DNA of 64,000 bases from an uncultured Sphingomonadaceae bacterium (GCA_947258815.1 CAMYJW010000005.1:62001-126000), one strand, 5' to 3'; counted from the stretch's first letter, positions 17,720-29,563 are shown. Notes: a model not told the origin generated them from the sequence alone. Translations and numbers: made by a program.

Positions 17720-18685
17720 ATGAACGGCGCCAGCCAACCCACGATTCTGAAAGCAGACACCGCCGGTGTTGCCAAGGCAATAGATGTGCTTGGCGAAGGC
17801 GGCCTTGTCGCGATGCCGACGGAAACCGTCTATGGTCTTGCCGCGAGGGCTGATAGCGATGCGGCCATTGCGCGCATTTATCGCGCGAAAGGCCGGCCCG
17901 ATTTCAATCCGCTGATTGTCCATGTTGCAGATGTTGCGCAGGCAAAAACGCTTGCGCACCTTGATGACCGTGCGGAGCGGCTTGCTGCGGCGTTCTGGCC
18001 CGGCGCATTGACGCTGGTTGTGCCCTTGCGGGCTGGCGCGCCGGTCGCGCAGGCAGTGACAGCGGGGCTTCCCACTATCGCGTTGCGCTGTCCGGCACAT
18101 CCGGTGATGCGCGCGGTATTGGCCGAAAGCGGCCTTGCGCTGGCTGCGCCATCCGCGAACGCCAGCGGAAAAGTCAGCCCGACCATGGCGGACCATGTGG
18201 CCCGATCGCTGGGTGGCAACGTGGGGCTGATCCTCGATGGCGGGCCATGTGCGGCCGGGATTGAATCGACGATTGTCGCGCTGCGTGAGGGCGGGGGTTG
18301 GCAGGTGTTGCGCCACGGGCCGGTTACAGAATCCCGGATTCGCGGAGTTCTGGATCGAGATGCCGACGCCATGACATCGAACCGCACGTTCGAAGCACCA
18401 GGCCAGCTTGCCAGTCACTACGCGCCGGGCAAGCCGATGCGGCTGGATGCCGAACGTGCGCAACCGGATGAATATCACATCGGGTTTGCGGATGTTCGGG
18501 GCGACGAGACGCTGTCGGCCACCGGCGATCTCGCCGAAGCGGCGGCGCGGCTTTATCTGCTGCTGCATCGCGCGGCCGAATCAGGCAAGCGCCGGATCGC
18601 GGTCGCGCCCGTTCCGTCGGAGGGAATCGGGGTGGCGATCAATGATCGGTTGCGCCGCGCCGCGGCGGATATGCCAGCGCAGTGA
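17720..18685 (+). CDS. L-threonylcarbamoyladenylate synthase (Sua5 type)
   Basis: It makes threonylcarbamoyl-AMP from Thr, bicarbonate and ATP for the t6A37 modification of ANN-decoding tRNAs. The 321-aa protein is the long Sua5 form: a YrdC domain (residues about 18-200, with VAMPTETVYGLAARA and the KGRPDFNPLIVHV box) and a C-terminal Sua5 domain linked by APGQLASHYAPGKP. It is complete and ends just before a strong terminator shared with carD. Confidence 0.95.
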   Translation: MNGASQPTILKADTAGVAKAIDVLGEGGLVAMPTETVYGLAARADSDAAIARIYRAKGRPDFNPLIVHVADVAQAKTLAHLDDRAERLAAAFWPGALTLVVPLRAGAPVAQAVTAGLPTIALRCPAHPVMRAVLAESGLALAAPSANASGKVSPTMADHVARSLGGNVGLILDGGPCAAGIESTIVALREGGGWQVLRHGPVTESRIRGVLDRDADAMTSNRTFEAPGQLASHYAPGKPMRLDAERAQPDEYHIGFADVRGDETLSATGDLAEAAARLYLLLHRAAESGKRRIAVAPVPSEGIGVAINDRLRRAAADMPAQ

Positions 18686-18691
18686 GCAATG

Positions 18692-18722
18692 AAAAGGCCG
18701 CCCGGTTCGCGGACGGCCTTTT
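18692..18722. terminator. Bidirectional intrinsic terminator between sua5 and carD
   Basis: AAAAGGCCG and CGGCCTTTT form a 9-bp stem with a 13-base loop. The A-tract and T-tract arms make it functional in both directions, serving the convergent Sua5 and CarD genes. Confidence 0.88.
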
Positions 18723-18746
18723 CGGTTTATCAGTAATGCCGGATGC

Positions 18747-19280
18747 TTATGCGTCTTCGGCGTTTTCGTAATACTTGGGCGCATGCTCGTTCAGGATCGC
18801 AAGGATCTTGACCAGCGCGGCCGGTTCATCGGTTTTTTCCATTGCCGCCAGTTCGCGCGCCAGCCGCGAGGAGGCTGCCTCGAAAATCTGACGTTCGGAA
18901 TAGCTCTGTTCGGGCTGGTCATCGGCGCGAAACAGATCGCGTGTCACTTCGGCGATCGAAACCAGATCGCCCGAGTTGATCTTCGCTTCATATTCCTGGG
19001 CCCGGCGCGACCACATCGTGCGCTTGACTTTGGGCTTGTATGTCAGCGTGTCGAGCGCTTCGCGCAGGGTCTTGTCGGACGACAGCTTGCGCATGCCGAT
19101 CGATTCGACCTTGTTGGTTGGTACGCGCAACGTCATCCGTTCTTTCTCAAAACGCAGCACGTAAAGTTCAAGCTGCATTCCGGCGATTTCTTCATTCTGA
19201 AGTTCGATGACCCGGCCAACACCGTGCTTCGGGTAAACGACGTAATCGCCAACATCAAAGGCATTTGCCTTGTCCGCCAT
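18747..19280 (-). CDS. CarD family transcriptional regulator
   Basis: CarD binds the RNA polymerase beta subunit and stabilises open promoter complexes; in alphaproteobacteria it is needed for rRNA and stress-related transcription. The 177-aa protein starts with the CarD/TRCF Tudor-like RNAP-interaction domain (GDYVVYPKHGVGRVIELQ, about residues 12-29) and continues into the helical DNA-binding region with MWSRRAQEYEAKI. ATG 19280 has AAAGGA six bases upstream; the ATG two codons earlier abuts that ribosome site and is unlikely to be used. Confidence 0.93.
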   Translation of the reverse strand: MADKANAFDVGDYVVYPKHGVGRVIELQNEEIAGMQLELYVLRFEKERMTLRVPTNKVESIGMRKLSSDKTLREALDTLTYKPKVKRTMWSRRAQEYEAKINSGDLVSIAEVTRDLFRADDQPEQSYSERQIFEAASSRLARELAAMEKTDEPAALVKILAILNEHAPKYYENAEDA

Positions 19281-19454
19281 GTACATTCCTTTCGCGTGCA
19301 GGTCCGGGGGCCAATCGTGAAACGTCAATCCAGTCCAAACGGGACCGACGCGTATCGATAACGGTCAGATAATGAAACCAGACCGCTTGCTCCGGACTTT
19401 GCCTCTTGCATGATTCTGTAGCCGCAACGGGACGTTATCCCGCACGGACGCGTC

Positions 19455-19483
19455 ATTATATAACACGAATGTAACAAAAGTGC
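19455..19483 (-). promoter_or_regulatory. Likely carD promoter
   Basis: On the minus strand a perfect TATAAT (-10, 19455-19460) is spaced 17 bases from GCACTT (19478-19483), a weak -35. It lies about 175 bp before the carD start, implying a long leader. Confidence 0.45.
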
Positions 19484-19488
19484 CAGTG

Positions 19489-19513
19489 GCAGGAATTATC
19501 AGCAAATTCCTGC
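19489..19513 (-). terminator. Possible fdxA terminator hairpin
   Basis: GCAGGAATT and AATTCCTGC form a perfect 9-bp stem with a 7-base loop about 50 bp beyond the fdxA stop. On the minus strand it is followed by a small TGCCACTGGCA hairpin and CTTTTGTT, so termination is plausible although the T-run is not adjacent to the main stem. Confidence 0.45.
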
Positions 19514-19563
19514 CCGACGGGCTGCGTTCAGAATCGGGATCGTGGCCCTGTTGGCGCGGGCGA

Positions 19564-19902
19564 TCAGTCGCCTTCGCCGGGCTCGGCCGAGAAGAATTTC
19601 TCGAACTTGCCTTCCACGCCTTTGAAGTCGTCGGCGTCTGCCGGCGATTCCTTGTTGGTCGTGATGTTGGGCCACTCCGCTGAGTATTTCGTGTTGACTT
19701 CCAGCCACTGTTCGATGCCGCCTTCGGTATCGGGCAGGATTGCTTCTGCCGGGCATTCCGGCTCACACACGCCGCAGTCGATGCATTCGCTGGGGTTGAT
19801 GACCAGCATGTTTTCGCCCTCATAGAAGCAGTCCACCGGACAGACTTCCACGCAATCCATGTATTTGCAGCGAATACACGCGTCAGTGACGACATAAGTC
19901 AT
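19564..19902 (-). CDS. fdxA: Seven-iron ferredoxin FdxA
   Basis: A 112-aa electron carrier with one 3Fe-4S and one 4Fe-4S cluster. The N-terminal Cys pattern is C9, C12, C17, C21 and C25 in [18 protein letters not shown], and the second set is C40, C43, C46 and C50 in [11 protein letters not shown]. The acidic tail (about residues 60-112) is usual for the family. It lies 18 bp after the S4-domain gene, so it is probably the last gene of the helicase-S4-fdxA operon. Confidence 0.95.
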   Translation of the reverse strand: MTYVVTDACIRCKYMDCVEVCPVDCFYEGENMLVINPSECIDCGVCEPECPAEAILPDTEGGIEQWLEVNTKYSAEWPNITTNKESPADADDFKGVEGKFEKFFSAEPGEGD

Positions 19903-19920
19903 GGCCGCAAAATTCCCTTC

Positions 19921-20214
19921 TCAAGCATCGTGTTCGTTGCCTGCTGCTATGGGATTTGGACGTATCTCGTCAAGCACTTGATAGCAGCTTTGCGCTTCCG
20001 AAGCCGGACCGCGCCTTTTCGGCAACTCCAGAACCCGGATCACACGCACGGCTTTGCCCAGCGGAATGGTGAGAACATCGCCGACCGCGATCTTCTGGTG
20101 TGGCCGTTCAACGCGCTGTCCGTTCAGCCGGATGTGGCCTGATTCAACCATCGCCTGTGCAACCGACCGGGTTTTTGCGAAACGCAGATAACCGATGAGC
20201 TTGTCGATCCGCAT
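19921..20214 (-). CDS. S4 domain RNA-binding protein (Hsp15-like)
   Basis: A 97-aa protein with an S4 fold at residues 1-65: MRIDKLIGYLRFAKTRSVAQAMVE and the loop GHIRLNGQRVERPHQKI. Hsp15/HslR-like proteins bind 50S subunits with stalled peptidyl-tRNA; the exact role here is not known. ATG 20214 lies 7 bp after the helicase stop, and the conserved S4 sequence starts immediately. The frame stays open upstream into the helicase gene, but that part is not family-like. Confidence 0.85.
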   Translation of the reverse strand: MRIDKLIGYLRFAKTRSVAQAMVESGHIRLNGQRVERPHQKIAVGDVLTIPLGKAVRVIRVLELPKRRGPASEAQSCYQVLDEIRPNPIAAGNEHDA

Positions 20215-20221
20215 CGGCTGG

Positions 20222-22768
20222 TTACCGGACAAGTTCTGCCAATGCGGCAAATGCGCTGTCGGTTCGTGGAGGGGTGGTCGTTTGCGGTTCCTGTTTGCGG
20301 CGCGGGGGGCGCCAGCTCCAGCGGACCGGGGCCGGAGGGCCGCAGGCACCATCGGCCAAAGGCCTGGGCGCCGTTGGCCGAAACCCGGCAAGGCGCAGCA
20401 ATCGGGTGTGGCTTTCCACGGCCAGCCCCATTGAAACCGCCAGCGCCGGGCTAAGGACAAACGCCTTGCGGCCATGTTTCACTCTGGCACCGTGCGCCTC
20501 GCGCAGTAGTTTTTCCGCCATGTCGATCCTGATCCACTGTCTTGCCGCCTGCCGATAGCCTGCCGGTCGCCCTTTTCTGGCGGCGCGAAGGGTCGGTGGA
20601 ACCTGCGGTGGCGGAACGACAAGCCTGCGCGCACCGCAGACTTGCTGCAGCATTGCAAATGTCTCCAGCGGGCGCGCGCGCAGCATCGCCGGAACGAACA
20701 GATCAAGCGCGCCGACCCGCACGCCGAGCTTCGTGAGGCGCGTGCGCTGTGCCTTGTCGAGCCGCTCCAGCCCGGAACCTTCGCGCTCCAGCATGCCGCC
20801 GCTTTCGGTCAGCGCGATCAGCAAGGCGCGCAATTCCGGCCCGGCGCTTGGGGACCGCGCGGCCCGTTCCAGTTTCCGCAGCGGCGCAACTGGCGCAAGC
20901 GCATCGGCAAGCCATGCCTCCAGCACAGCGCTCAGCCGCTCTTTCCAGCGAGCGGGCAGGGTGTTGGCGGCCTGATCCAGCTCTACCAGCGGATGCAGGA
21001 TGTGCTTTCCTTTCGCGAGCCTTGCCAGCGGGCGACCGAGGTGCAGGGTCGCAATGCCGTCGATCGTCAGCGCGGCATCGCCGTTTTCGATGTCTTCGCA
21101 CAAGCGTGCGGCGCGATCCGCCACCAGCGCCGGAACATGGCGCTCCGCCGCTGCCAGCAGCAGTTTGCGATCAGTGTGCCGTGTTTGCGGATCGACCTGA
21201 AACGCAAAGCCTTGCAGCGTGCCGATATGTTCATCCTCCACCAGTACATCATCGCCATCGAGGCGCACTGAGAGCAGCCCGGAATCGCTTCCCAGCTTTT
21301 TCATCAGAACTGCCGTGCGGCGATTGATGAAGCGTTCGGCAAGGCGGCCATGCAGGGCATCGGAAAGCCGCGCTTCAACCGCTCTGGCTCGCGCCGCCAT
21401 TTCGTCGCGCGCCATCACCCAGTCAGGGCGTTGCGCGATATAGGCCCAGCTGCGGATTGCCGCGATCCGGCCCTGCAACGTGTCGATATCGCCACTGACA
21501 TTGTCGAGCCGGGCAATGGCCTGCGCGATATAGTCTGCGCCAAGCTGTCCGTGCTGCAGATCCTGCCAGAGCCGCGCGACGAACCGCGAATGGGTTTCCG
21601 CGCCCTGCTGGCGAAAATCGGGGAGCGAACAGACTTGCCAGAAACGCGCAACGGCATCGGCGGACGGCACGGTTCGTGCCACGTCGGGTTGTTCGGCAAG
21701 GCGTTTCAGCACTGCCAGATCGATCGCTTGCGTTGCCGGGATCAGTCCCTCTTCATCGGGTGGCGCTTCAAGATCGGCAATCAGCGTTGTCAGGTTGTCG
21801 AAGCGCGGTTCGGGATCGCGCCAGAACAGTTTCGTCAGTGGTGCAAAGCGATGTTCCTCGATTGCATAGACTTCCTCATCGGTGAACTGGGAATCATGTT
21901 TGCCGGTGCCGGTCAGCGTGCCGAATGTGCCGTCGCGCTGGTGCCGCCCGGCGCGCCCTGCGATCTGTGCCATTTCCGCCGTGGTCAGCCGCCGTTGGCG
22001 CACGCCATCGAACTTGGAAAGCCCGGCAAAGGCGACATGCTCAATATCGAGATTGAGGCCCATGCCGATGGCGTCTGTGGCGACAAGATAATCGACTTCG
22101 CCAGACTGATAGAGCTCTACCTGAGCATTGCGCGTTTGCGGCGAAAGCGCGCCCATCACAACGGCGGCCCCGCCGCGAAACCGGCGCAGCATTTCCGCGA
22201 TCGAATAGACCTGCTCGATCGAAAACGCGACAATCGCGCTGCGCGGCGGAATGCGTGACAGCTTTTTCGACCCGGCATGGCTGAGCGTTGAAAAGCGCGG
22301 CCTTCCGATAATCTCCGTTCCGGGCAGGAGCGACCGGATCATCGGCTCCAGCGTTGCTGAACCCAGGATCATCGTTTCATCGCGCCCGCGCGCATGAAGC
22401 AGGCGATCGGTGAAAATGTGGCCGCGTTCGCGATCCGCGGAAAGCTGGGCTTCGTCTATCCCGACAAAAGCCAGTTCGCCATTACTGACCGGCATCGCTT
22501 CTGCCGTGCACAACAGCCAGCGCGCGTCTTTCGGTTCGATCCGTTCTTCACCGGTGATCAGCGCCACCCGGTTCGCGCCCTTGATCGTGCAGACCCGATC
22601 ATAAACCTCGCGCGCCAGCAGCCGCAACGGAAAGCCGATCGCGCCGCTGGAATGGGCGCAAAGCCGCTCTATGGCGAGGTGGGTCTTGCCGGTATTCGTC
22701 GGGCCAAGCACGGCTTTGACCGTGGCGGATGCGCCGCTTGCCCGGCTGTCGGACGGGGTGTCGAACAT
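20222..22768 (-). CDS. SUV3-like superfamily 2 helicase
   Basis: An 848-aa DExH-type RNA helicase related to mitochondrial SUV3. The N-terminal P-loop is GPTNTGKTH (about residues 22-30), motif II is GIDEAQ, motif III GSATLEPM, and the C-terminal RecA domain has ATDAIGMGLNLDI and QIAGRAGRH. A long C-terminal region of unknown fold follows and ends in a basic, Pro-rich tail. Such alphaproteobacterial proteins are thought to unwind RNA for degradation; there is no experimental support in this window. It forms an operon with the S4 RNA-binding protein and FdxA, which fits RNA metabolism for at least the first two. Confidence 0.9.
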   Translation of the reverse strand: MFDTPSDSRASGASATVKAVLGPTNTGKTHLAIERLCAHSSGAIGFPLRLLAREVYDRVCTIKGANRVALITGEERIEPKDARWLLCTAEAMPVSNGELAFVGIDEAQLSADRERGHIFTDRLLHARGRDETMILGSATLEPMIRSLLPGTEIIGRPRFSTLSHAGSKKLSRIPPRSAIVAFSIEQVYSIAEMLRRFRGGAAVVMGALSPQTRNAQVELYQSGEVDYLVATDAIGMGLNLDIEHVAFAGLSKFDGVRQRRLTTAEMAQIAGRAGRHQRDGTFGTLTGTGKHDSQFTDEEVYAIEEHRFAPLTKLFWRDPEPRFDNLTTLIADLEAPPDEEGLIPATQAIDLAVLKRLAEQPDVARTVPSADAVARFWQVCSLPDFRQQGAETHSRFVARLWQDLQHGQLGADYIAQAIARLDNVSGDIDTLQGRIAAIRSWAYIAQRPDWVMARDEMAARARAVEARLSDALHGRLAERFINRRTAVLMKKLGSDSGLLSVRLDGDDVLVEDEHIGTLQGFAFQVDPQTRHTDRKLLLAAAERHVPALVADRAARLCEDIENGDAALTIDGIATLHLGRPLARLAKGKHILHPLVELDQAANTLPARWKERLSAVLEAWLADALAPVAPLRKLERAARSPSAGPELRALLIALTESGGMLEREGSGLERLDKAQRTRLTKLGVRVGALDLFVPAMLRARPLETFAMLQQVCGARRLVVPPPQVPPTLRAARKGRPAGYRQAARQWIRIDMAEKLLREAHGARVKHGRKAFVLSPALAVSMGLAVESHTRLLRLAGFRPTAPRPLADGACGPPAPVRWSWRPPRRKQEPQTTTPPRTDSAFAALAELVR

Positions 22769-22945
22769 TATCGTGCGAATGTGACATCACCATTTGCCGC
22801 GAGCAAGGCCCGGACGGACCGGTTTCGACCGGAAATTTCCCCAAATTAGGCGGGTATTAACCTTGAAAGGGCATGGAATTGTGCCAGAACGCCGCAGATC
22901 GAATGCCAACAGGCTCCTCTCTGGCCAGAAACGGGGCAGATCCGA

Positions 22946-24664
22946 ATGTATGAACCGCGCGAAGATCGCGAGCATGACTATGCCGGAGACACGCAGGACC
23001 CGGCGGTTTGCGATGTTCCGCGCACGGCCGAAGCGAGCCGGGACTTAGATGGCCTCGCCGGCGCGACCAATACCGCCACGACCACCGTAACCGAAGCCGA
23101 AGGCGCGGCGCTGGCATGGCGAGACAGGCTGCGCATGCTGAAAGCCGAAATCGAAACGCGCTGCCATGCTATCGACCTTGCGCCCGATCTTGCGCAGGAT
23201 ATCGGCAGCGGGCGTTGGTTTCGCGGGCTGGCCACGATGCTGGGGCTGGGCCTGGCGGCGGTTTCGTTCTGGCCGGATCTGACTGAAGTTGAAGCGGCAA
23301 CCGCGATGCCGGTTGAAGACGATGTGCGCGAAGAATTTCGCAGCCAGATGATTATGCCGCTTGCGCTGGGCGCTGACAGTGGCCGGCGGATGGGCGCGAC
23401 CCCGCGCGTGCTGCCGCTTAAGTCCGCACCGGAAAGGCCGATGGTCCAGCTCGTCGCGACTTTGGGCAAGGGCGATAGTTTCGCGCGCATGTTGCAGCGC
23501 GCCGGCGTGGGCGGTGCGGATATTTCGCGCGTCGCCTCCCTGATTTCCGCGGCGATGCCAATGGGCGACATCGCGCCGGGCACGCAGTTCGATATCACGC
23601 TTGGCAAACGGAGCGAGCCGGGCGGGCCAAGACCGCTCGACAAACTGGATTTTCGCGCGCGTTTCGATCTCGATCTGGGCGTTGAGCGCAGTGACGGCGG
23701 ATTGGCGCTGGTGCGCAATCCGATTGAAGTTGACGCCACGCCGCTGCGCATTCGCGGGGCGGTTGGCAAGGGAATATACCGGTCTGCCCGCTCTGCCGGA
23801 GCGCCGCTTGATGCGATCCGCCAGTATCTTCAGGCAATTGACGGGCATGTCAGCCTCGATGGCATACCGGCTTCGGATGAGTTTGACCTGATTATCGCAT
23901 ACAAACGGTCCGCAAAGGGGGAGCGACAGGCTGGCGATCTTCTCTACGCGGGGCTTGATCGTGGTGGAAAATCGCGTGTGCAGCTTATGCGGTGGGGCAA
24001 GTCCGGCCAGTTTTTCGAAGCGTCCGGGGTTGGCAAGCAAACCTCTCGCTATGTCCGCCCGGTGTCGGGCCGGATGACGTCGCGCTATGGTATGCGCCGC
24101 CACCCGATACTTGGCTATCGCCGGATGCATTCGGGCGTCGATTACGCCGGTGGGTATGGCGCGCCGATTTTCGCGGTGAGCGATGGCGTCGTCTCATACT
24201 CGGGGCGCAATGGGGGATACGGCAAATATGTCCGCATCAATCACTCTGGCGGTCTGGGCACAGGTTATGCGCATATGAGCCGGATTGCCGTCAATCGCGG
24301 GGCCAGGGTTCGTGCCGGGCAGGTGATCGGCTATGTCGGGTCCACCGGCCTTTCAACCGGGCCGCATCTTCATTTCGAAGTCTATCGCGGCAGCCGCAAG
24401 ATAAATCCTTCGTCGGTGCGTTTCGTTTCGCGCCCGCAGATTGACGGGGCAGAGCTGACAAGGTTCAAAACCCGGCTGAACAGTCTGAAGGCCGTGCCCG
24501 TTGGCGAAGCGCTGAATGATATCGCACCCGGTCAGGAGGCCGGACAGGAGCCGGTTCGCGAGATTGACCGGCTGGCGAAACGCCGCGAAGTGGTGCAGCC
24601 CGCGCCCGACAGCGGCAACGCAAAAGCCATTGCGACCCGCGCCCGTGATCAGCTTCGCAATTGA
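22946..24664 (+). CDS. M23 family peptidoglycan endopeptidase, membrane anchored
   Basis: A 572-aa protein with about 85 cytosolic residues, a hydrophobic segment (about 93-108, GLATMLGLGLAAVSFW), an OapA/LysM-like region (VATLGKGDSFARMLQRAGV, about 172-190) and a LytM/M23 domain (about 375-490). The zinc ligands are intact: His and Asp in MHSGVDYA and the HLHFE motif. It is therefore likely an active DD-endopeptidase or lysostaphin-like enzyme acting on the cell wall in the periplasm. The C-terminal 90 residues are basic and probably disordered. It is divergent from the helicase gene. Confidence 0.88.
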   Translation: MYEPREDREHDYAGDTQDPAVCDVPRTAEASRDLDGLAGATNTATTTVTEAEGAALAWRDRLRMLKAEIETRCHAIDLAPDLAQDIGSGRWFRGLATMLGLGLAAVSFWPDLTEVEAATAMPVEDDVREEFRSQMIMPLALGADSGRRMGATPRVLPLKSAPERPMVQLVATLGKGDSFARMLQRAGVGGADISRVASLISAAMPMGDIAPGTQFDITLGKRSEPGGPRPLDKLDFRARFDLDLGVERSDGGLALVRNPIEVDATPLRIRGAVGKGIYRSARSAGAPLDAIRQYLQAIDGHVSLDGIPASDEFDLIIAYKRSAKGERQAGDLLYAGLDRGGKSRVQLMRWGKSGQFFEASGVGKQTSRYVRPVSGRMTSRYGMRRHPILGYRRMHSGVDYAGGYGAPIFAVSDGVVSYSGRNGGYGKYVRINHSGGLGTGYAHMSRIAVNRGARVRAGQVIGYVGSTGLSTGPHLHFEVYRGSRKINPSSVRFVSRPQIDGAELTRFKTRLNSLKAVPVGEALNDIAPGQEAGQEPVREIDRLAKRREVVQPAPDSGNAKAIATRARDQLRN

Positions 24665-24696
24665 AGGCTGCGTGATTTTGCGGCACAGGCATTTGC

Positions 24697-25692
24697 ATGA
24701 CTGCAAGATTTCCCGCCACCCGCCTTCGCCGAACGCGCTCCACCGCATGGAGCCGCGCGATGCATCGCGAAACGTCGCTGCAGGTATCCGATCTGATCTG
24801 GCCGCTGTTCGTTACCGATGGCACCGGCGTTGAACAGCCGGTCGCCTCGCTTCCGGGTGTTTCGCGCTGGTCATGCGATGTGCTGGCGCGCCGGGCAAAG
24901 GCGGCGGCGGAGCTTGGCATTCCGTGCATTGCCCTGTTCCCCAACACGCAGGCGGACCGTCGCAGCGACGATGGCGCCGAAGCGCTGAACCCGGACAATC
25001 TGATGTGTCGTGCGATCCGTGCGATCCGCGATGCGGTGGGCGATGGTATCGGCGTGCTCACCGATGTTGCGCTCGATCCCTATACCAGTCACGGTCAGGA
25101 TGGCCTGATCGACGATACTGGCTATGTGCGCAATGACGATACCGTCGAAGTGCTGGTTGCGCAGGCGCTTAATCAGGCGAATGCGGGGGCGGATATCGTC
25201 GCGCCATCGGATATGATGGATGGCCGGATCGGCCTTATTCGCGACGCGCTGGAACAGGCGGGCCATGCCAACGTTCAGATCATGAGCTATGCGGCCAAAT
25301 ATGCATCGGCGTTTTACGGTCCGTTTCGCGATGCCGTGGGATCGGGGGGTCTGCTGAAGGGTGACAAGCGATCCTATCAGATGGACCCGGCCAATGCCGC
25401 CGAAGCGTTGCGCGAAGTGGAAATGGATATTGCCGAAGGCGCTGACAGTGTGATGGTAAAGCCTGGCCTTGCCTATCTTGATATTGTGCGCGCGGTGAAG
25501 GATCGCTTTGACGTGCCGGTCTTTGCCTATCAGGTGAGCGGCGAATACGCGATGATCGAAGCGGCCGTGGCGGCGGGCGCGGGCGATCGCGATGCGCTGG
25601 TGCTGGAAACGCTGATGGCCTTCAAGCGCGCTGGATGTTCGGGCATACTGACGTATCATGCGGATCATGCAGCCCGCCTGCTCAATGGCTGA
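24697..25692 (+). CDS. hemB: Porphobilinogen synthase (delta-aminolevulinic acid dehydratase)
   Basis: This cytosolic enzyme condenses two 5-aminolevulinate molecules to porphobilinogen in heme synthesis. The 331-aa product has the usual length. The Schiff-base lysine segment SVMVKPGLAYLD and the following YQVSGEYAMI are intact, and a second Lys lies in YAAKYASAFYGPFRDA. The metal site reads DVALDPYTSHGQDG, the Asp-containing Mg-dependent form and not the Cys-rich zinc form. It starts at ATG 24697, 32 bp after the M23 gene. Confidence 0.96.
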   Translation: MTARFPATRLRRTRSTAWSRAMHRETSLQVSDLIWPLFVTDGTGVEQPVASLPGVSRWSCDVLARRAKAAAELGIPCIALFPNTQADRRSDDGAEALNPDNLMCRAIRAIRDAVGDGIGVLTDVALDPYTSHGQDGLIDDTGYVRNDDTVEVLVAQALNQANAGADIVAPSDMMDGRIGLIRDALEQAGHANVQIMSYAAKYASAFYGPFRDAVGSGGLLKGDKRSYQMDPANAAEALREVEMDIAEGADSVMVKPGLAYLDIVRAVKDRFDVPVFAYQVSGEYAMIEAAVAAGAGDRDALVLETLMAFKRAGCSGILTYHADHAARLLNG

Positions 25693-25714
25693 TGCGGGGG
25701 CTTGAAGAGGACTT

Positions 25715-26290
25715 ATGACGACACAGCGACATGACATCACCGTTGCCGCATTCAACGGCCACACCCCGCGGATTCATTCCAGTGCATTTATTGCGCCTGG
25801 CTGCCGGATCATCGGCAATGTAGAGATCGGGCCGGATGTCAGCATCTGGTATAACTGTGTGATCCGGGCCGATATCAATCGTATTGTCGTCGGGGCGCGG
25901 TCCAATATCCAGGATGGCACTGTCGTTCATTGTGACAGCCCGAAGCCTGGCAATCCCGAAGGCCATCCCACGATTATCGGCGAAGACGCGCTGATCGGCC
26001 ACATGGCGATGGTCCATGGCTGCACGCTGGAGGATCGCGCGTTCGTGGGCCTTGGCGCGATCATCATGGATGGCTGCGTCGTGGAGTCCGACGGGATGCT
26101 GGCGGCGGGCGCAATGCTTACGCCGGGAAAGAAAATCGGCGCGAGACAGCTATGGGTGGGCCGCCCGGCGAAGCACCTGCGCGATCTGGATGATGATGCC
26201 ATTGCGCAAAATCGCATTGGCGTTGCCGGATATGTAGAGAATGGCAGACGCCACGGTGCCGCACTCGGGCTGGCCGATCAGGCGGGATAG
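25715..26290 (+). CDS. Gamma-carbonic anhydrase family protein
   Basis: A 191-aa left-handed beta-helix (hexapeptide repeat) protein. The three His ligands typical of gamma-class enzymes can be seen in IQDGTVVHCD, GHMAMVHGC and nearby (H in EDALIGHMAM). The catalytic activity of many short members (CaiE/PaaY-like) is uncertain. ATG 25715 is preceded by GAAGAGGA. It is 22 bp after hemB, so cotranscription is likely. Confidence 0.88.
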   Translation: MTTQRHDITVAAFNGHTPRIHSSAFIAPGCRIIGNVEIGPDVSIWYNCVIRADINRIVVGARSNIQDGTVVHCDSPKPGNPEGHPTIIGEDALIGHMAMVHGCTLEDRAFVGLGAIIMDGCVVESDGMLAAGAMLTPGKKIGARQLWVGRPAKHLRDLDDDAIAQNRIGVAGYVENGRRHGAALGLADQAG

Positions 26291-26363
26291 ATAATCGGGC
26301 GCGCGCCGATGTTGCGCGGCGCGACTTGGCGGGACGGGTATTGCCGGATCGGCAAGGGCGAGA

Positions 26364-26765
26364 TCAGTTGCGGCCCATGCCCAGCGCAAGTTCGCTCAGC
26401 GCGTCGCCCATGGCTGTTGCCAGCAGATTGTCAGGCGTTTCAACCGCGGCGATTGCCTGCTTCATCGCATCCGCCCATTGCCGGGCGACTGCGGCGTTGA
26501 TCGTGAACGGTTTGTGCACGCTCATCATGCACCGGCCCGGATTCTGATCGAACCAGTCGCGCGGCCCGCCTGCCCATCCGGCCAGAAACAGCGGCAGGGA
26601 TTTGCGCATCGGCGCCAGATCGTCCGCATGCATGGCGCGCAGTTTGGCATAGGCGGGATCGCCATCCATCAGATCGTAAAAGCGATTGCAGATCGCTTCG
26701 AATGTCGGATGTCCGCCAAGTTTCTGGAATGGCGTTTCGGGCACGGCCTCGGCTTGCGTCGCCAA
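26364..26765 (-). CDS. Group II truncated hemoglobin
   Basis: A 133-aa truncated globin. The proximal His is in MMSVHKPFTI (about residue 89), with the group II features of a GGPRDWF stretch before it. The N-terminus PFQKLGGHPTFEAICNRFYDLM is typical of the A-B helices. Likely ligands are oxygen or NO; the physiological role is not evident. It is convergent with the gamma-carbonic anhydrase gene and near hemB, though not in one transcript. Confidence 0.88.
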   Translation of the reverse strand: MATQAEAVPETPFQKLGGHPTFEAICNRFYDLMDGDPAYAKLRAMHADDLAPMRKSLPLFLAGWAGGPRDWFDQNPGRCMMSVHKPFTINAAVARQWADAMKQAIAAVETPDNLLATAMGDALSELALGMGRN

Positions 26766-26836
26766 TTAAATCTCCGCAGATGAACTGTTCGAAGATTGGC
26801 ATATAGCAAACCGGCCGGCTGGCGACTTGATCGGAA

Positions 26837-29227
<2,391 letters not shown>

Positions 29228-29347
29228 CTGGTCGTCTTTCGGGTGTGAGGATGGCCCCCAAGGAACAAGGGGAATGTGAAGAATAATGGTTAACGCAATG
29301 CATATAGGCCGGGCCGGTTGAAATGCGAGGCGCTGCAATTGGAACGA

Positions 29348-29563
29348 TCATGATTTGGGCCTGAACAGTTCGTCCGCAGAGCGCATATGGCTGGCCGCTT
29401 TTTCGCGATGGTTGGCGATCCGGGCGATCTCTGCTTCCAGCGCGGCGATACGCGCATCAAGCTCGTCCAGCGAATAGCTGTCCAGGCTTTCGCCGGCCAG
29501 CAGGCTTGCCGCTCCGAGGCTGGCCTGCGGCATGCGCGGTTTGGGTCGATCGTCATCGTCCAT
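29348..29563 (-). CDS. DUF1192 family small protein
   Basis: A 71-aa acidic protein that begins MDDDDRPKPR and contains a heptad-rich stretch LDELDARIAALEAEIARIANHREKAA (about residues 28-53) likely to form a coiled coil. It matches the DUF1192 pattern, of unknown function. ATG 29563 is chosen because this is where the family sequence starts; an upstream ATG at 29575 would add four residues. It lies 120 bp before clpA on the same strand. Confidence 0.8.
   Translation of the reverse strand: MDDDDRPKPRMPQASLGAASLLAGESLDSYSLDELDARIAALEAEIARIANHREKAASHMRSADELFRPKS

Noticed and set aside
26341..26355. Palindrome TTGCCG-GAT-CGGCAA as a terminator between the gamma-carbonic anhydrase and globin genes
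   Set aside because: It has no T-run on either strand, so termination cannot be supported.
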